From the NCBI GenBank assembly GCA_019119165.1, contig DWXO01000017.1, forward strand, positions 1 to 32,986: a stretch of 32,986 bases of DNA, given 5' to 3'. The stretch comes from Candidatus Flavonifractor intestinigallinarum (lineage in GTDB: Bacteria > Bacillota > Clostridia > Oscillospirales > Oscillospiraceae). The notes below the pieces were generated by a model, which was not told the origin of the DNA, did not search any database, and was given only the letters and a program-made list of their open reading frames with translations. Of this stretch, positions 22,869 to 30,850 are shown piece by piece (the stretch's first letter is position 1; every line of letters begins with the position of its first letter). Both the position numbers and the translations under genes were made by a program.

Positions 22869-24233
22869 TTAACCCAGCAGCACCGATGCGTCACCCGCCA
22901 GGGGGGTCAGCTTGCCGTTTTCCACAAAGCCCATGTCCTCCAGCCACCGCTGGAAGGGGGGGATGGCGGTGAGGCCGAAGATCTCCCGCAGGGCGGCGGT
23001 CTCGTGGAAGCCGGTGGTCTGGTAGTTGAGCATCACGTCGTCCCCGTGGGGGATGCCCATAAAGTAGTTGCACCCGGCGGCGGTGAGCAGCACCGCCAGA
23101 TCCTCGATGTCGTTCTGGTCGGCCTTCATGTGGTTGGTATAGCAGGCGTCGCACCCCATAGGGATACCGGTCAGCTTGCCCATGAAGTGGTCCTCCAGTC
23201 CGGCCCGGATGACCTGCTTGGAGTTGTACAGATATTCCGGCCCGATGAAGCCCACCACCGTGTTTACCAGGTAGGGCTGGAACCGCTTGGCAAAGCCGTA
23301 GCACCGGGCCTCCATCACCACCTGGTCCGCCCCGAAGTGGGCCTCGGAGGACAGCTCGGAGCCCTGACCGGTCTCGAAGTACATCACGTTGGGCCCCACG
23401 GCGGTCCCCTCCTTCAGGGCCAGCTGCCGGGCCTCCTCAATGAGCTTGCCATCCAGGCCGAAGGCCTCGTTGCCCTTTTGGGACCCGGCGATGGACTGGA
23501 AGATCAGGTCGCAGGGAGCCCCCTTCCGCACCGCCTCCATCTGGGTGGTGACGTGGGCCAGCACGCAGATCTGGGTGGGGATGTTCCAGCGGTTGCGCAC
23601 CTCGTGGAACCGGTCCAGCACCCGGCGCACACTTTCCACCGAATCGTCCACCGGGTTCAGGCCCAGCACCGCGTCCCCCGCCCCGTAGGTCAGGCCCTCC
23701 AGCAGGGAGGCCAGGATGCCGTCGGGGTCGTCGGTGGGGTGGTTGGGCTGGAGGCGGCAGGACAGGGTGCCCGGCAGGCCGATGGTGGTGTTGCAGTGGG
23801 CGGTGACCTTAATCTTCTTGGCGGCGTAGATCAGGTCCATGTTGCTCATCAGCTTGGTGACGGCGGCGATCATCTCCGCCGTCAGGCCCCGGCTCACCCA
23901 CCGGATGGCATCGCCGTCGTGGTTCTCCGCCAGCAGCCACTCCCGCAGTTCGGACACCGTCCAATTCTTGATCTGGTCGTAGATTTTCTCATTCACGTCG
24001 TCCTGAATGATCCGGGTGACCTCGTCCTCCTCATAGGGGACGGCGGGGTGGTTGCGCAGGTCGGCCAGACTTAGGTTGGCCACCACCACCTTGGCCGCCA
24101 CCCGCTCCTCGGCGTTCTCGGCGGCGATGCCCGCCAGCCGGTCTCCCGACTTCTCTTCATTGGCTTTGGCCAGGGCGTCCTTTACCGATTTGAATTCATA
24201 GACGTGCCCCAGCAGCTTGGTCTTGAGTATCAT
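22869..24233 (-). CDS. eutB: EutB, ethanolamine ammonia-lyase large subunit
   Basis: 454 residues, the usual length. Conserved stretches include [93 protein letters not shown] and [23 protein letters not shown]. The TIM-barrel subunit carries the active site that turns ethanolamine into acetaldehyde and ammonia using adenosylcobalamin. Its stop overlaps the eutC ribosome binding site. Confidence 0.97.
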   Translation of the reverse strand: MILKTKLLGHVYEFKSVKDALAKANEEKSGDRLAGIAAENAEERVAAKVVVANLSLADLRNHPAVPYEEDEVTRIIQDDVNEKIYDQIKNWTVSELREWLLAENHDGDAIRWVSRGLTAEMIAAVTKLMSNMDLIYAAKKIKVTAHCNTTIGLPGTLSCRLQPNHPTDDPDGILASLLEGLTYGAGDAVLGLNPVDDSVESVRRVLDRFHEVRNRWNIPTQICVLAHVTTQMEAVRKGAPCDLIFQSIAGSQKGNEAFGLDGKLIEEARQLALKEGTAVGPNVMYFETGQGSELSSEAHFGADQVVMEARCYGFAKRFQPYLVNTVVGFIGPEYLYNSKQVIRAGLEDHFMGKLTGIPMGCDACYTNHMKADQNDIEDLAVLLTAAGCNYFMGIPHGDDVMLNYQTTGFHETAALREIFGLTAIPPFQRWLEDMGFVENGKLTPLAGDASVLLG

Positions 24234-24280
24234 GTGATCGCTCCTTCTCTCAGGCTATTGAACTGACCCGAACCACAGAG

Positions 24281-24398
24281 CTTCCCCCATGAGGGGGGAA
24301 GCTGGCAGCCCAAAGGGCTGACTGATGAGGGGGGGGCAATATTACCACGCGCCCCCTCATCCGCCCCTTCGGGGCACCTTCCCCCTGTGGGGGGAAGG
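24281..24398. repeat. Palindromic intergenic repeat between eutA and eutB
   Basis: A nested palindrome: CTTCCCCC / GGGGGGAAG (24281-24301), CAGCCC / GGGCTG, an outer GATGAGGGGG / CCCCCTCATC pair, GCCCC / GGGGC, and CCTTCCCCC / GGGGGGAAGG (24377-24398). The motif resembles a widespread Firmicutes intergenic repeat (..CCCTCATCCGCCCCTTCGGGGC..). There is no ORF in the 180-base gap. It lies inside the operon, so it is transcribed. Confidence 0.75.
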
Positions 24399-24415
24399 TT
24401 GTGCGGATCACACTC

Positions 24416-25828
24416 CTATTTGTGAAATACAAGAGTTTTGATAATGATGGGCAATACCGCGCCCCCGGCTACCGGGGCGCCGATGTCGATATAGTCCCCG
24501 TTGTCCATCTCCACCCCGTCCAGGCAGAGCAGAGGGCCGGACAGCAGGGCGGCCAGGGCCTGACCCAGCACCTTGGCCTGGTCGGCCTCCACCGCCACAA
24601 TGGGAAGAAAGCCCGCCTCCACCAGGGGGGCCAGGCCCTCCGCCACCCCCCGGGCCAGTTCCTGGATGCGGCTGTAGGAGGGGTTCTTCTCCCCCCGCAG
24701 CGCCAAGGCCAGCTGCACCAGCCCTCCCTGGTCCTGGTACCAGCCCAGCTTGTCCCGGATATGCCCTGCCAGTTCCTCCGGCGGTCCCCCCTCCTCTCGG
24801 CTGGCCAGCTTGAGGATGGGGATGTTTTTCAGGGGAAAAGTAATATCCCGGTAGAAGATGGTGGAGCCGGACAGATCGGTGGCATGGCTCCCCGCCCCCA
24901 CCACCGTGGCCCGGATGGTCTCCGCACCCCGGAACCGGCCCGCCTTCTGAAAAGCCGGGGAGCCTGCGATGGCCCTGCCCAGCAACACCCCCATGTCTCC
25001 AAAGGCCAGCCAGTCCGGCGGCGGGGTGTAGATACAGTCGGCCACCCCGCCGGAGAAGGACACCACCGGCACCTCCTCCACCGTCCAGCTGGTCCCCCCG
25101 GTGAGAAATGCGTCCAGCCTGTCCCGGCCGGGCCGCAGCCCCGCCGCCTGTTCCAGGGCCTCCACCATAATTTGAAGGGTTGGCTGTAAGCCCTCCGGCG
25201 TCACCCGCTCCCCCACCTCAGGGGCGGGACACCCCGCCCGGGCAAAGACCGGCGACACATAGGTGACCCGCCCGTCCTTGTCCATTTTGATGAGCCGCCC
25301 GCCCACGTCCAGGCAGCCGGTGCGCACCAACTCCCCATTTTGGTATAACGCCAGGTTGGCGGTGCCGCCGCCAATATCAAAGTGTAATACCGTGGTGTGA
25401 TGTTCCTTTGAGTATTCGTCCACTCCCGCCCCCCGGGCGGCCAGAATGGATTCCAGGTCTGGCCCAGCGGTGGCCACCACGAAATCCCCGGCGAACTCCG
25501 ACAGGGCGGAGAGTACCTCCTGGGCGTTCTCCTTCCGGGCGGTCTCCCCGGTGATGATGACCGCCCCGGTGTCCACCTGGGACTTGTCAAAGCCCGACTT
25601 GCCGTATTCCTCGGCCACAATGGCCCCCACCCCCGCCCCGTCGATGACGGTATCGGACAGAAGGGGGGTAAAGTGGATGGCGGAGCGGTAGAGCACCTCC
25701 CGCCCGGCGATGGACACCCGGGGCACCGTGAAGGGGGTGGCCCTGTTCTCCAGGGTGAGCCGGGACAGGATCAGTTGGGTGGTGCTGGTTCCAATGTCGA
25801 TGCCGACCGACAGCAGTTGCTCCCCCAT
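24416..25828 (-). CDS. eutA: EutA, ethanolamine ammonia-lyase reactivase
   Basis: 470 residues with an actin/Hsp70-like ATPase fold: phosphate 1 loop SVGIDIGTSTTQL, phosphate 2 loop LHFDIGGGTANLALY, then FLTGGTSWTV. EutA exchanges damaged cobalamin in EutBC in an ATP-dependent way. The ATG at 25828 is taken because it overlaps the eutG stop (TAATG), following GGGG-rich DNA, and gives the family N-terminus MGEQLLSVGIDIG; longer in-frame starts lie inside eutG. Confidence 0.95.
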   Translation of the reverse strand: MGEQLLSVGIDIGTSTTQLILSRLTLENRATPFTVPRVSIAGREVLYRSAIHFTPLLSDTVIDGAGVGAIVAEEYGKSGFDKSQVDTGAVIITGETARKENAQEVLSALSEFAGDFVVATAGPDLESILAARGAGVDEYSKEHHTTVLHFDIGGGTANLALYQNGELVRTGCLDVGGRLIKMDKDGRVTYVSPVFARAGCPAPEVGERVTPEGLQPTLQIMVEALEQAAGLRPGRDRLDAFLTGGTSWTVEEVPVVSFSGGVADCIYTPPPDWLAFGDMGVLLGRAIAGSPAFQKAGRFRGAETIRATVVGAGSHATDLSGSTIFYRDITFPLKNIPILKLASREEGGPPEELAGHIRDKLGWYQDQGGLVQLALALRGEKNPSYSRIQELARGVAEGLAPLVEAGFLPIVAVEADQAKVLGQALAALLSGPLLCLDGVEMDNGDYIDIGAPVAGGAVLPIIIKTLVFHK

Positions 25829-26913
25829 TACGCCAGCTCCCGCAGAATGGCCTTGATGTCCTGGGGCGTCACGGGCCTGGGATTGGAGGGGGCGCACAGG
25901 TCGGCCAGGGCGGCGGCGGCGATCTCGTCACCGCAGGCCTTGACCTGCTTGGCCTCCACCCCGCACTCCGACAGGCGGCCCGGCTGCTCCAGCCGCCCCC
26001 GCAGCCGCTCGATGGCAAAGGCCAGGCCTCTGGCGGTGGGGGTGAGGCCGCAGGCCTTGGCCAAGGCGGCGTACCGCTCCGCCGTCTCCCGCCGGGCGGC
26101 GTTGAAGCGGATCACATGGGGCAGCAGCATGGCGTTGAGCCGCCCATGGGGGATGTGGAACCGGCCTCCCAGGGCATGGGCCAGGCTGTGACTCAGCCCC
26201 AGCCCGGCGGCGTTGAAGGCCATACCCGCCAGGTTGGAGGCCAGCAGCATATCCGCCTTAGCCTCCTGGCTGCCGCCGAAGGCGGCGGGCAGGCTCTGCC
26301 AGGCCAGAACAAAGGCCTTCTCCGCCAGGGCGTCGGTGTACACGTTGGCCCCGGCGGCCACATAGGCCTCGGCGGCGTGGGTGAGCACGTCCATGCCGGT
26401 GTCCGCCGTCACCTTGGCGGGTACCCCGGCCAGAAACACCGGGTCCAGCACCGCCTGGTGGGGCAGCAGTGCGTCGTCCACCAGGGGGTACTTCACCCCC
26501 TTTTTGCTGTCGGTGAGTACGGCGAAGGAGGTGACCTCCGAGCCGGTACCGGCGGTGGTGGGCACCGCCCAGAAGGCGATCTCCTCCGGGGCCCCCAACT
26601 TTTTGCCGTACTCCACCATGGCCTTGGCGCAGTCCAGGGCGGAACCGCCCCCGAAGGCCACCACCGCCTGGGGCTTGAAGTCGGCCAATGCCCTGGCCCC
26701 CTTTGCCACCACCTCCAGAGGCGGGTCTGGCACCACGCCGGTAAAGGTCTCCACGGTGCAGCCGGGCAGCCGGGCCTTCACCTTGTCCAGCAGGCCGGAC
26801 TTGGCCAGAAAGTCGTCGGTGACCACCATCACCCGCCCGCCAGCCAGCTCCTCCAGGGCGGCCAGGGCATCCGTGCCAAAGGAGATAGCGGTTTTCAGCT
26901 TGAATCTTTCCAT
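25828..26913 (-). CDS. eutG: EutG, iron-containing alcohol dehydrogenase
   Basis: 361 residues. The NAD-binding loop is FGGGSALDCAKA (about 88-97), then TTAGTGSE. Metal ligands are Asp175 and His179 (GMDVLTH), His246 (LAHALGG) and His256 (IPHGRLN), the full group III alcohol dehydrogenase set. It reduces acetaldehyde to ethanol and regenerates NAD+ for EutE. It is shorter than Salmonella EutG (395) because the N-terminal targeting region is absent. As first gene of the operon, it has GGGGAG 5 bases before its ATG. Confidence 0.93.
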   Translation of the reverse strand: MERFKLKTAISFGTDALAALEELAGGRVMVVTDDFLAKSGLLDKVKARLPGCTVETFTGVVPDPPLEVVAKGARALADFKPQAVVAFGGGSALDCAKAMVEYGKKLGAPEEIAFWAVPTTAGTGSEVTSFAVLTDSKKGVKYPLVDDALLPHQAVLDPVFLAGVPAKVTADTGMDVLTHAAEAYVAAGANVYTDALAEKAFVLAWQSLPAAFGGSQEAKADMLLASNLAGMAFNAAGLGLSHSLAHALGGRFHIPHGRLNAMLLPHVIRFNAARRETAERYAALAKACGLTPTARGLAFAIERLRGRLEQPGRLSECGVEAKQVKACGDEIAAAALADLCAPSNPRPVTPQDIKAILRELA

Positions 26914-27014
26914 GAGCGCTCCCCTGTTTCTTCCTTGATGGCCTTAGTATGGCGGCGGCGGTCAGGAATATACCAAAAGGCCGCGAAAGAAAAGCTTCAT
27001 CATTCCTTTAGAAT

Positions 27015-27033
27015 CTGTTCACAGCCTGTTCAC
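27015..27033 (-). promoter_or_regulatory. Direct repeat in the eut leader (possible operator)
   Basis: GTGAACAG occurs twice with an 11-bp period (27033-27026 and 27022-27015), just downstream of the predicted eut transcription start. One-turn-spaced direct repeats at this position could bind a regulator. No eut regulator is in the window. Confidence 0.4.
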
Positions 27034-27055
27034 CATCCCCCGGCGAAAAACGGAT

Positions 27056-27084
27056 ATGATAACACCGTCAGGTACAAATGACAA
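27056..27084 (-). promoter_or_regulatory. Sigma-A promoter of the eut operon
   Basis: TTGTCA (27084-27079) and TATCAT (27061-27056) on the minus strand are separated by 17 bases, about 140 bases before eutG. No EutV-type paired antiterminator hairpins could be found between it and eutG. Confidence 0.65.
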
Positions 27085-27116
27085 ACCATTCTCCTCTCTC
27101 TCTTACCTCTCTGTTC

Positions 27117-27160
27117 AAAACAATGAGACCCGCCAGAACGGCGGGTCTCATTGTTTTTTC
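27117..27160. terminator. Bidirectional terminator upstream of the eut promoter
   Basis: An 18-bp stem (AAAACAATGAGACCCGCC at 27117-27134 and its inverse at 27140-27157) with T's on the plus side and a T-rich arm on the minus side. It lies upstream of the eut promoter and shields it from incoming transcription. Its loop lacks the sequence expected of a EutV target. Confidence 0.8.
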
Positions 27161-27227
27161 TGTTGGGTGTATCCATACGTACAACAAACGCCCCTGTTTC
27201 GCCATAGGTAAAAGGGAGGGAATGGCT

Positions 27228-27656
27228 ATGTGGGATATGAATGGGCAGGGCCAGCAGTTTCACCGTCTGCTCCAGCTCTTTGCCGCCCAGCTGGAGCCCG
27301 CCCGGGCCATGGAGGTGGCCTGGGTCTATCCGGAGTTTGCGCCGGGCACGGTGTACCAGACCGGGGACTATCTCCGCCGGGGTGTCAATTCCGTGGGGGA
27401 CCCCCAGCTCTATCAGGTGACCCTGGACCACCGCGCCAGCGCCGGCGCGGTGCCCGAGCGCACCCCGGAGCTCTATGAGCCCATCGGCCTGGACGGGGCG
27501 GGGGTCCCTCTGTGGAGCCGCCCGGCCGGCGACCGGGACGGCTACGCCGCCGGAGATGTGGTCTCCTTCCGGGGCACCAGGTACCGCTGTCTTGCGCCCC
27601 TTACCCTGTTCAGCCCGGAGGAGGCTCCAGCGGACTGGCGGGCCCTCCCCCGGTAA
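27228..27656 (+). CDS. Small protein with chitin-binding-like (CBM5/12) repeats, phage-type
   Basis: 142 residues. After a helical start (QQFHRLLQLFAAQL) come two similar Trp/Tyr-rich segments: PEFAPGTVYQTGDYLRRGV...LYQV and DGYAAGDVVSFRGTRYRCL...PEEAPADWRAL. The pattern 'Y..GD.V...G..Y.C......P.....W' is that of CBM5/12 chitin-binding modules, which often occur in phage tail or cell-surface proteins. The ATG at 27228 fits the GGGAGGG site (7 bases) better than the ATG at 27222. It stands alone with its own terminator, so it is probably a phage remnant or a domesticated protein. Function unknown. Confidence 0.6.
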   Translation: MWDMNGQGQQFHRLLQLFAAQLEPARAMEVAWVYPEFAPGTVYQTGDYLRRGVNSVGDPQLYQVTLDHRASAGAVPERTPELYEPIGLDGAGVPLWSRPAGDRDGYAAGDVVSFRGTRYRCLAPLTLFSPEEAPADWRALPR

Positions 27657-27660
27657 ACAG

Positions 27661-27699
27661 CAAAGGAGCCGCCGGTCTGTGGACCGGCGGCTCCTTTGT
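27661..27699. terminator. Bidirectional terminator
   Basis: A 17-bp stem (CAAAGGAGCCGCCGGTC at 27661-27677 and its inverse at 27682-27698) lies just after the plus-strand stop and between convergent genes. Confidence 0.82.
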
Positions 27700-27732
27700 C
27701 GCGTTTTGCATATGGGCTTTGGGGAATGATCC

Positions 27733-27939
27733 TTACTTGCCGGCCATGCCGTTCTCGTAGGCCTGGATCATCTTCTTGACCATCTGGCCGCCCACGGAGC
27801 CGGCCTCACGGCTGGTCAGATCGCCGTTGTAGCCCTGCTTCAGGTTGACGCCCACCTCGGCGGCAGCCTCCATCTTGAACTTGTTCAGGGCCTCACGAGC
27901 GCTGGAAACCACGGGCTGATTGCTGTTGCTGTTGGACAT
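27733..27939 (-). CDS. Alpha/beta-type small acid-soluble spore protein
   Basis: 68 residues. It has the family's two conserved blocks: ALNKFKMEAAAEVGV (containing the region cleaved by the germination protease) and GYNGDLTSREAGSVGGQMVKKMI. SASPs coat and protect spore DNA and supply amino acids on germination. The ATG at 27939 has AAGGAG 10 bases upstream; an in-frame extension to 27960 would lie on that site. A strong sign that the host makes spores. Expression would be expected from sigma-G in the forespore; I could not fix the promoter. Confidence 0.95.
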   Translation of the reverse strand: MSNSNSNQPVVSSAREALNKFKMEAAAEVGVNLKQGYNGDLTSREAGSVGGQMVKKMIQAYENGMAGK

Positions 27940-28122
27940 GATGTTGCATCTCCTTTGCAATCGTTTTGTTGGATCGGTGATCCGAGCATAGCTTTGCCTC
28001 AGCCCGATTTTCTATGCGGATTTTCTCTTTCCAATCCATGGAGGCCATCAAAGTCCCTGTCAGCGTTCTATCTTATTTTCCGTTCAGAGCCCGTGGTTGC
28101 CGTTTTTCATAACAAATCAATT

Positions 28123-28686
28123 TTATTTTGACCCGTACTGATCCAGGTAATCGGCGCGTCCCGTTTCATAGAGGTTATGACCCAGACTGTCAATCACCAC
28201 CGTAAGCGGCAAATTTTCCACCGTTAATTCCCTGATTGCCTCGGCGCCCAGGTCCTCATAGCACACCAGCCGGGCCGACTTGACGCACCGGGCCAGCAGC
28301 GCCCCTGCTCCGCCGATGGCGCCGAAGTAGACCGCGCCGGTTTCCTGCATGGCCTGGATCACTTCCGGGCCGCGCTTGCCTTTGCCGATCATCCCCAGCT
28401 CCCCCAGCCGCAGCAGCGTGGGGGCGTAGGCGTCCATGCGGTAGCTGGTGGTGGGCCCGGCGGCGCCGATGGGCTGGCCGGGCCGGGCGGGAGAGGGACC
28501 CACATAGTAGATGACAGAGCCTTCCACGGGGAAGGGGAGGGGTTTGCCCTCGGCCACCAGGGCGCACAGCCGCTTGTGGGCGGCGTCCCGGGCGGTGTAG
28601 ACGGTACCGGAGAGGTAGACGCTCTCCCCGGCCCGCAAGGAGCGGGCCACCTCCTCTGTAAGGGGAGCGGTAATGTATTTTGCCAT
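28123..28686 (-). CDS. Class I fumarate hydratase, beta subunit
   Basis: 187 residues. Landmarks are LSGTVYTARDAAHKRL, IYYVGPSPARPGQPIGAAGPTTSYRMD, GKGKRGPEVIQAMQETGAVYFGAIGGAGALLA and GAEAIRELTVENLPLTVVIDS. This is the C-terminal-domain subunit of two-subunit class I fumarases and L-tartrate dehydratases. It starts at an ATG one base after the alpha-subunit stop. The protein hydrates fumarate to malate, or possibly acts on tartrate; sequence alone does not separate these. Confidence 0.9.
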   Translation of the reverse strand: MAKYITAPLTEEVARSLRAGESVYLSGTVYTARDAAHKRLCALVAEGKPLPFPVEGSVIYYVGPSPARPGQPIGAAGPTTSYRMDAYAPTLLRLGELGMIGKGKRGPEVIQAMQETGAVYFGAIGGAGALLARCVKSARLVCYEDLGAEAIRELTVENLPLTVVIDSLGHNLYETGRADYLDQYGSK

Positions 28687-28687
28687 A

Positions 28688-29521
28688 TCAAAGCACCTCG
28701 CTGACGTGCCGGGCCACATGACAGTTGATGTTTACCGCGCAGGGCAGACCGGCGATATGGGTGGGCAGGGTTTCAATGTGGACGGCCAGAGCGGTGGTCC
28801 TGCCACCGAAGCCCTGGGGCCCAATGCCCAGGGCGTTGATTTTCTCCAGCAGCTCCTCCTCCAGAGCGGCATAGAAGGGCTTGGGGTGGTGGGAGTCCAT
28901 CTCCCGCAGCAGGGCCTGCTTGGCCAGCAGAGCGCACTTGTCAAAGGTGCCGCCGATGCCCACCCCCACCACGATGGGGGGACAGGGGTTGGGACCGGCC
29001 TGCTCCACCGTGTCCAGAATAAAGGCTTTGACCCCTTCCAGCCCGTCGGAAGGCTTGAGCATGGCAATGCGGCTCATGTTTTCGCTGCCAAAGCCCTTGG
29101 GGGCCACGGTGATCTTCACCCGGTCCCCGGGCACCAGCGTGGTGTACAGCATGGCGGGGGTGTTGTCACCGGTATTCACCCGGTCCAGCGGGTCGGCCAC
29201 CACCGACTTGCGGAGATAACCCTCGGTGTAGCCCCGGCGCACCCCTTCGTCCACCGCCTGGGTCAGGTCGCCGTCAATATGGACCTCCTGGCCCACCTCC
29301 AGAAAGACGCAGGCCATGCCGGTGTCCTGGCAGATGGGGATATCTCCGCCGATGGAGTAATTTTCCATAATTTTATCCAGGATGTCCTGGGCCACCGGCC
29401 AGGGCTCCGCCTGACGGGCGGCGGCGATGGTGTCCTTCACATCCTGAGGCAGGCGGGTGTTGGCCGTGATGCACAGCCGGGCAACCGCCTCCGTGATCGT
29501 GCTGGCTGAGAGTTCGCGCAT
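28688..29521 (-). CDS. Class I fumarate hydratase, alpha subunit
   Basis: 277 residues carrying the [4Fe-4S] cluster. The three Cys ligands appear in ICQDTGMACVF, AGPNPCPPIVVGVGIGG and VNINCHVARH. GFGSENMSRIAML is also typical. The cluster's free iron acts as a Lewis acid in hydration, so the enzyme is oxygen-sensitive, as fits an anaerobe. It forms an operon with the beta subunit and is divergent from a LysR-type regulator, which could be its controller. Confidence 0.92.
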   Translation of the reverse strand: MRELSASTITEAVARLCITANTRLPQDVKDTIAAARQAEPWPVAQDILDKIMENYSIGGDIPICQDTGMACVFLEVGQEVHIDGDLTQAVDEGVRRGYTEGYLRKSVVADPLDRVNTGDNTPAMLYTTLVPGDRVKITVAPKGFGSENMSRIAMLKPSDGLEGVKAFILDTVEQAGPNPCPPIVVGVGIGGTFDKCALLAKQALLREMDSHHPKPFYAALEEELLEKINALGIGPQGFGGRTTALAVHIETLPTHIAGLPCAVNINCHVARHVSEVL

Positions 29522-29591
29522 GGTGTTGTCCTCACTCCTTCTCTGTCCGCCGCCGGTTTAAAACCGGCGGCGGGCATATGCTTACTGTGTT

Positions 29592-29620
29592 TTTATACAA
29601 AATCTCCCCTCGGTTGACAA
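29592..29620 (-). promoter_or_regulatory. Promoter of the fumarate hydratase operon
   Basis: TTGTCA (29620-29615) and TATAAA (29597-29592) on the minus strand are 17 bases apart. The -35 box overlaps that of the LysR promoter on the other strand. Confidence 0.7.
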
Positions 29621-29642
29621 GGGGGAAACTTGCTTTTATAAT
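29614..29642 (+). promoter_or_regulatory. Promoter of the LysR regulator gene
   Basis: TTGACA (29614-29619) and TATAAT (29637-29642) are perfect consensus boxes 17 bases apart, with a leader of about 70 bases. The shared TTGACAA centre means polymerase cannot occupy both promoters at once. Confidence 0.85.
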
Positions 29643-29717
29643 GTTAAAAAATCAACGTCTGTGTGTATCCTGCCGCACAATCTGCCATAAAACTTTCCGG
29701 GAGGTCTCTCCTTTGAC

Positions 29718-30632
29718 ATGAATACGTTACAAATGCAATATTTGATTGCCCTGGCCGACCATATGAGTTTTACCCGCGCGGCGGGGGCTCTGTTCATATC
29801 TCAGCCTACATTGAGCAGGCAGATCGAACTGTTGGAGCAGGAACTGGGATTCCCTCTGGTCCAGCGGGGAAAGAAGCAAATTTCCCTGACTGCCGCCGGC
29901 CAGATTATGCTGGATACCGCCCGCCAGATGCTGCGTCTGCTGGAGAGCGGACGGGAACAAGGGTTACGAATCTCCGCAGGGTCCGCCGGCTTTCTGCGGA
30001 TCGGGGCTCTGGACTCCATCGGAGGGCACGTCCTTATCCCCAATCCGATCCGCCCCTACCGGGAGGCGTGGCCCGATGTGGAGCTGTCTCTGGAGCGCCA
30101 CAGCTTTCACACCCTGCGGGATCGCCTGGAACTGGGCAGCCTGGACGTTATCCTGACCGCGGATATCGATTGCGAAAACATGAACGCTGTGGAATTGCAT
30201 CCCTTCGCCACCTTCCAGAAGGTGCTGCTGATGAGCCGGCATCACCCTCTTGCAGGCCGCACAGATCTGACCCCCATCCAATTTAAGGACGAGTTGTTTT
30301 TGCTCCCCGGCGAGGAGGATTCGCCCGGCCGGCGGGAGGCGCTGTTCGCCACCACCGAGCCTTACGGTTTCCTGCCCAGCCGGACCCGTACCACACCCAA
30401 CCTGGAGTCGGCGTTTTTCAGCGTGGCCGCCGGGCTTGGCGTTATGATTGTGGATATGAGCACAAAATATGTTCAATATCCCCAGTGTACCTATCTTCCG
30501 CTGCCGGGAGACGTTCCGCCCTGCGCAAAGCTGATGGCTGTGCGCAAGCGCGCAAGCCAGAACCCGGCGGCTTTGGAGTTTATGTCCTACCTGTCCAGTT
30601 TGGAGAACAGGGAGCTGAATCGGTCGCTGTAA
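29718..30632 (+). CDS. LysR family transcriptional regulator
   Basis: 304 residues. The N-terminal winged helix reads MQYLIALADHMSFTRAAGALFISQPTLSRQIELLEQELG, then PLVQRGKKQISLTAAG, the standard LysR DNA-binding domain. The remainder is a periplasmic-binding-like effector domain (RIGALDSIGGHVL, then LMSRHHPLAGR, FLLPGEEDSP). GGGAGG lies rather far (13 bases) from the ATG. It is transcribed away from the fumarate hydratase genes, the usual geometry for a LysR regulator and its target. The effector may be a dicarboxylate, by inference only. Confidence 0.92.
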   Translation: MNTLQMQYLIALADHMSFTRAAGALFISQPTLSRQIELLEQELGFPLVQRGKKQISLTAAGQIMLDTARQMLRLLESGREQGLRISAGSAGFLRIGALDSIGGHVLIPNPIRPYREAWPDVELSLERHSFHTLRDRLELGSLDVILTADIDCENMNAVELHPFATFQKVLLMSRHHPLAGRTDLTPIQFKDELFLLPGEEDSPGRREALFATTEPYGFLPSRTRTTPNLESAFFSVAAGLGVMIVDMSTKYVQYPQCTYLPLPGDVPPCAKLMAVRKRASQNPAALEFMSYLSSLENRELNRSL

Positions 30633-30660
30633 AGCTTGCTGCTTTACGGCGATCTTTTTT
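30629..30660 (+). terminator. Probable terminator of the LysR gene
   Basis: GTAAAGC (overlapping the stop codon) pairs with GCTTTAC at 30641-30647, followed after seven bases by six T. The stem is short, so efficiency may be modest. Confidence 0.55.
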
Positions 30661-30750
30661 GTTTTCCTCCGGCGGAACCTCTGACAGGGGTTTTCTCCCG
30701 GACAAGATGGCGCCCCCCGAAACGAGTTGTCAAGGACTTTGTAATATATA

Positions 30751-30789
30751 GAACAAGCCGGAAGCTTTATATAAGCTCCCGGCTTGTTC
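30751..30789. terminator. Long hairpin between the LysR and TIR genes
   Basis: GAACAAGCCGG / CCGGCTTGTTC encloses a second pair AAGCT / AGCTT around an AT loop. Read on the minus strand it is followed by TATATATT, so it could end the TIR-gene transcript. It may also mark the edge of the inserted DNA. Confidence 0.5.
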
Positions 30790-30850
30790 GTTCAAATCTT
30801 AAAGGTATAAGAGTTTTTGATCTTTCTTAAATATATACTCAATAGGAGAA

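Noticed and set aside
26914-27160. EutV-type antitermination leader for the eut operon
   Set aside because: Only one terminator hairpin exists, it lies upstream of the best promoter, and its loop does not fit the paired-hairpin EutV target.
27030-27431. Minus-strand frame upstream of eutG
   Set aside because: It crosses a strong terminator hairpin and the eut promoter and is antisense to the chitin-binding-like gene.
27961-28060. Sigma-G promoter for the SASP gene
   Set aside because: A GCATA-like -35 is present on the minus strand, but no CATNNTA box lies at the right distance, so no site is called.
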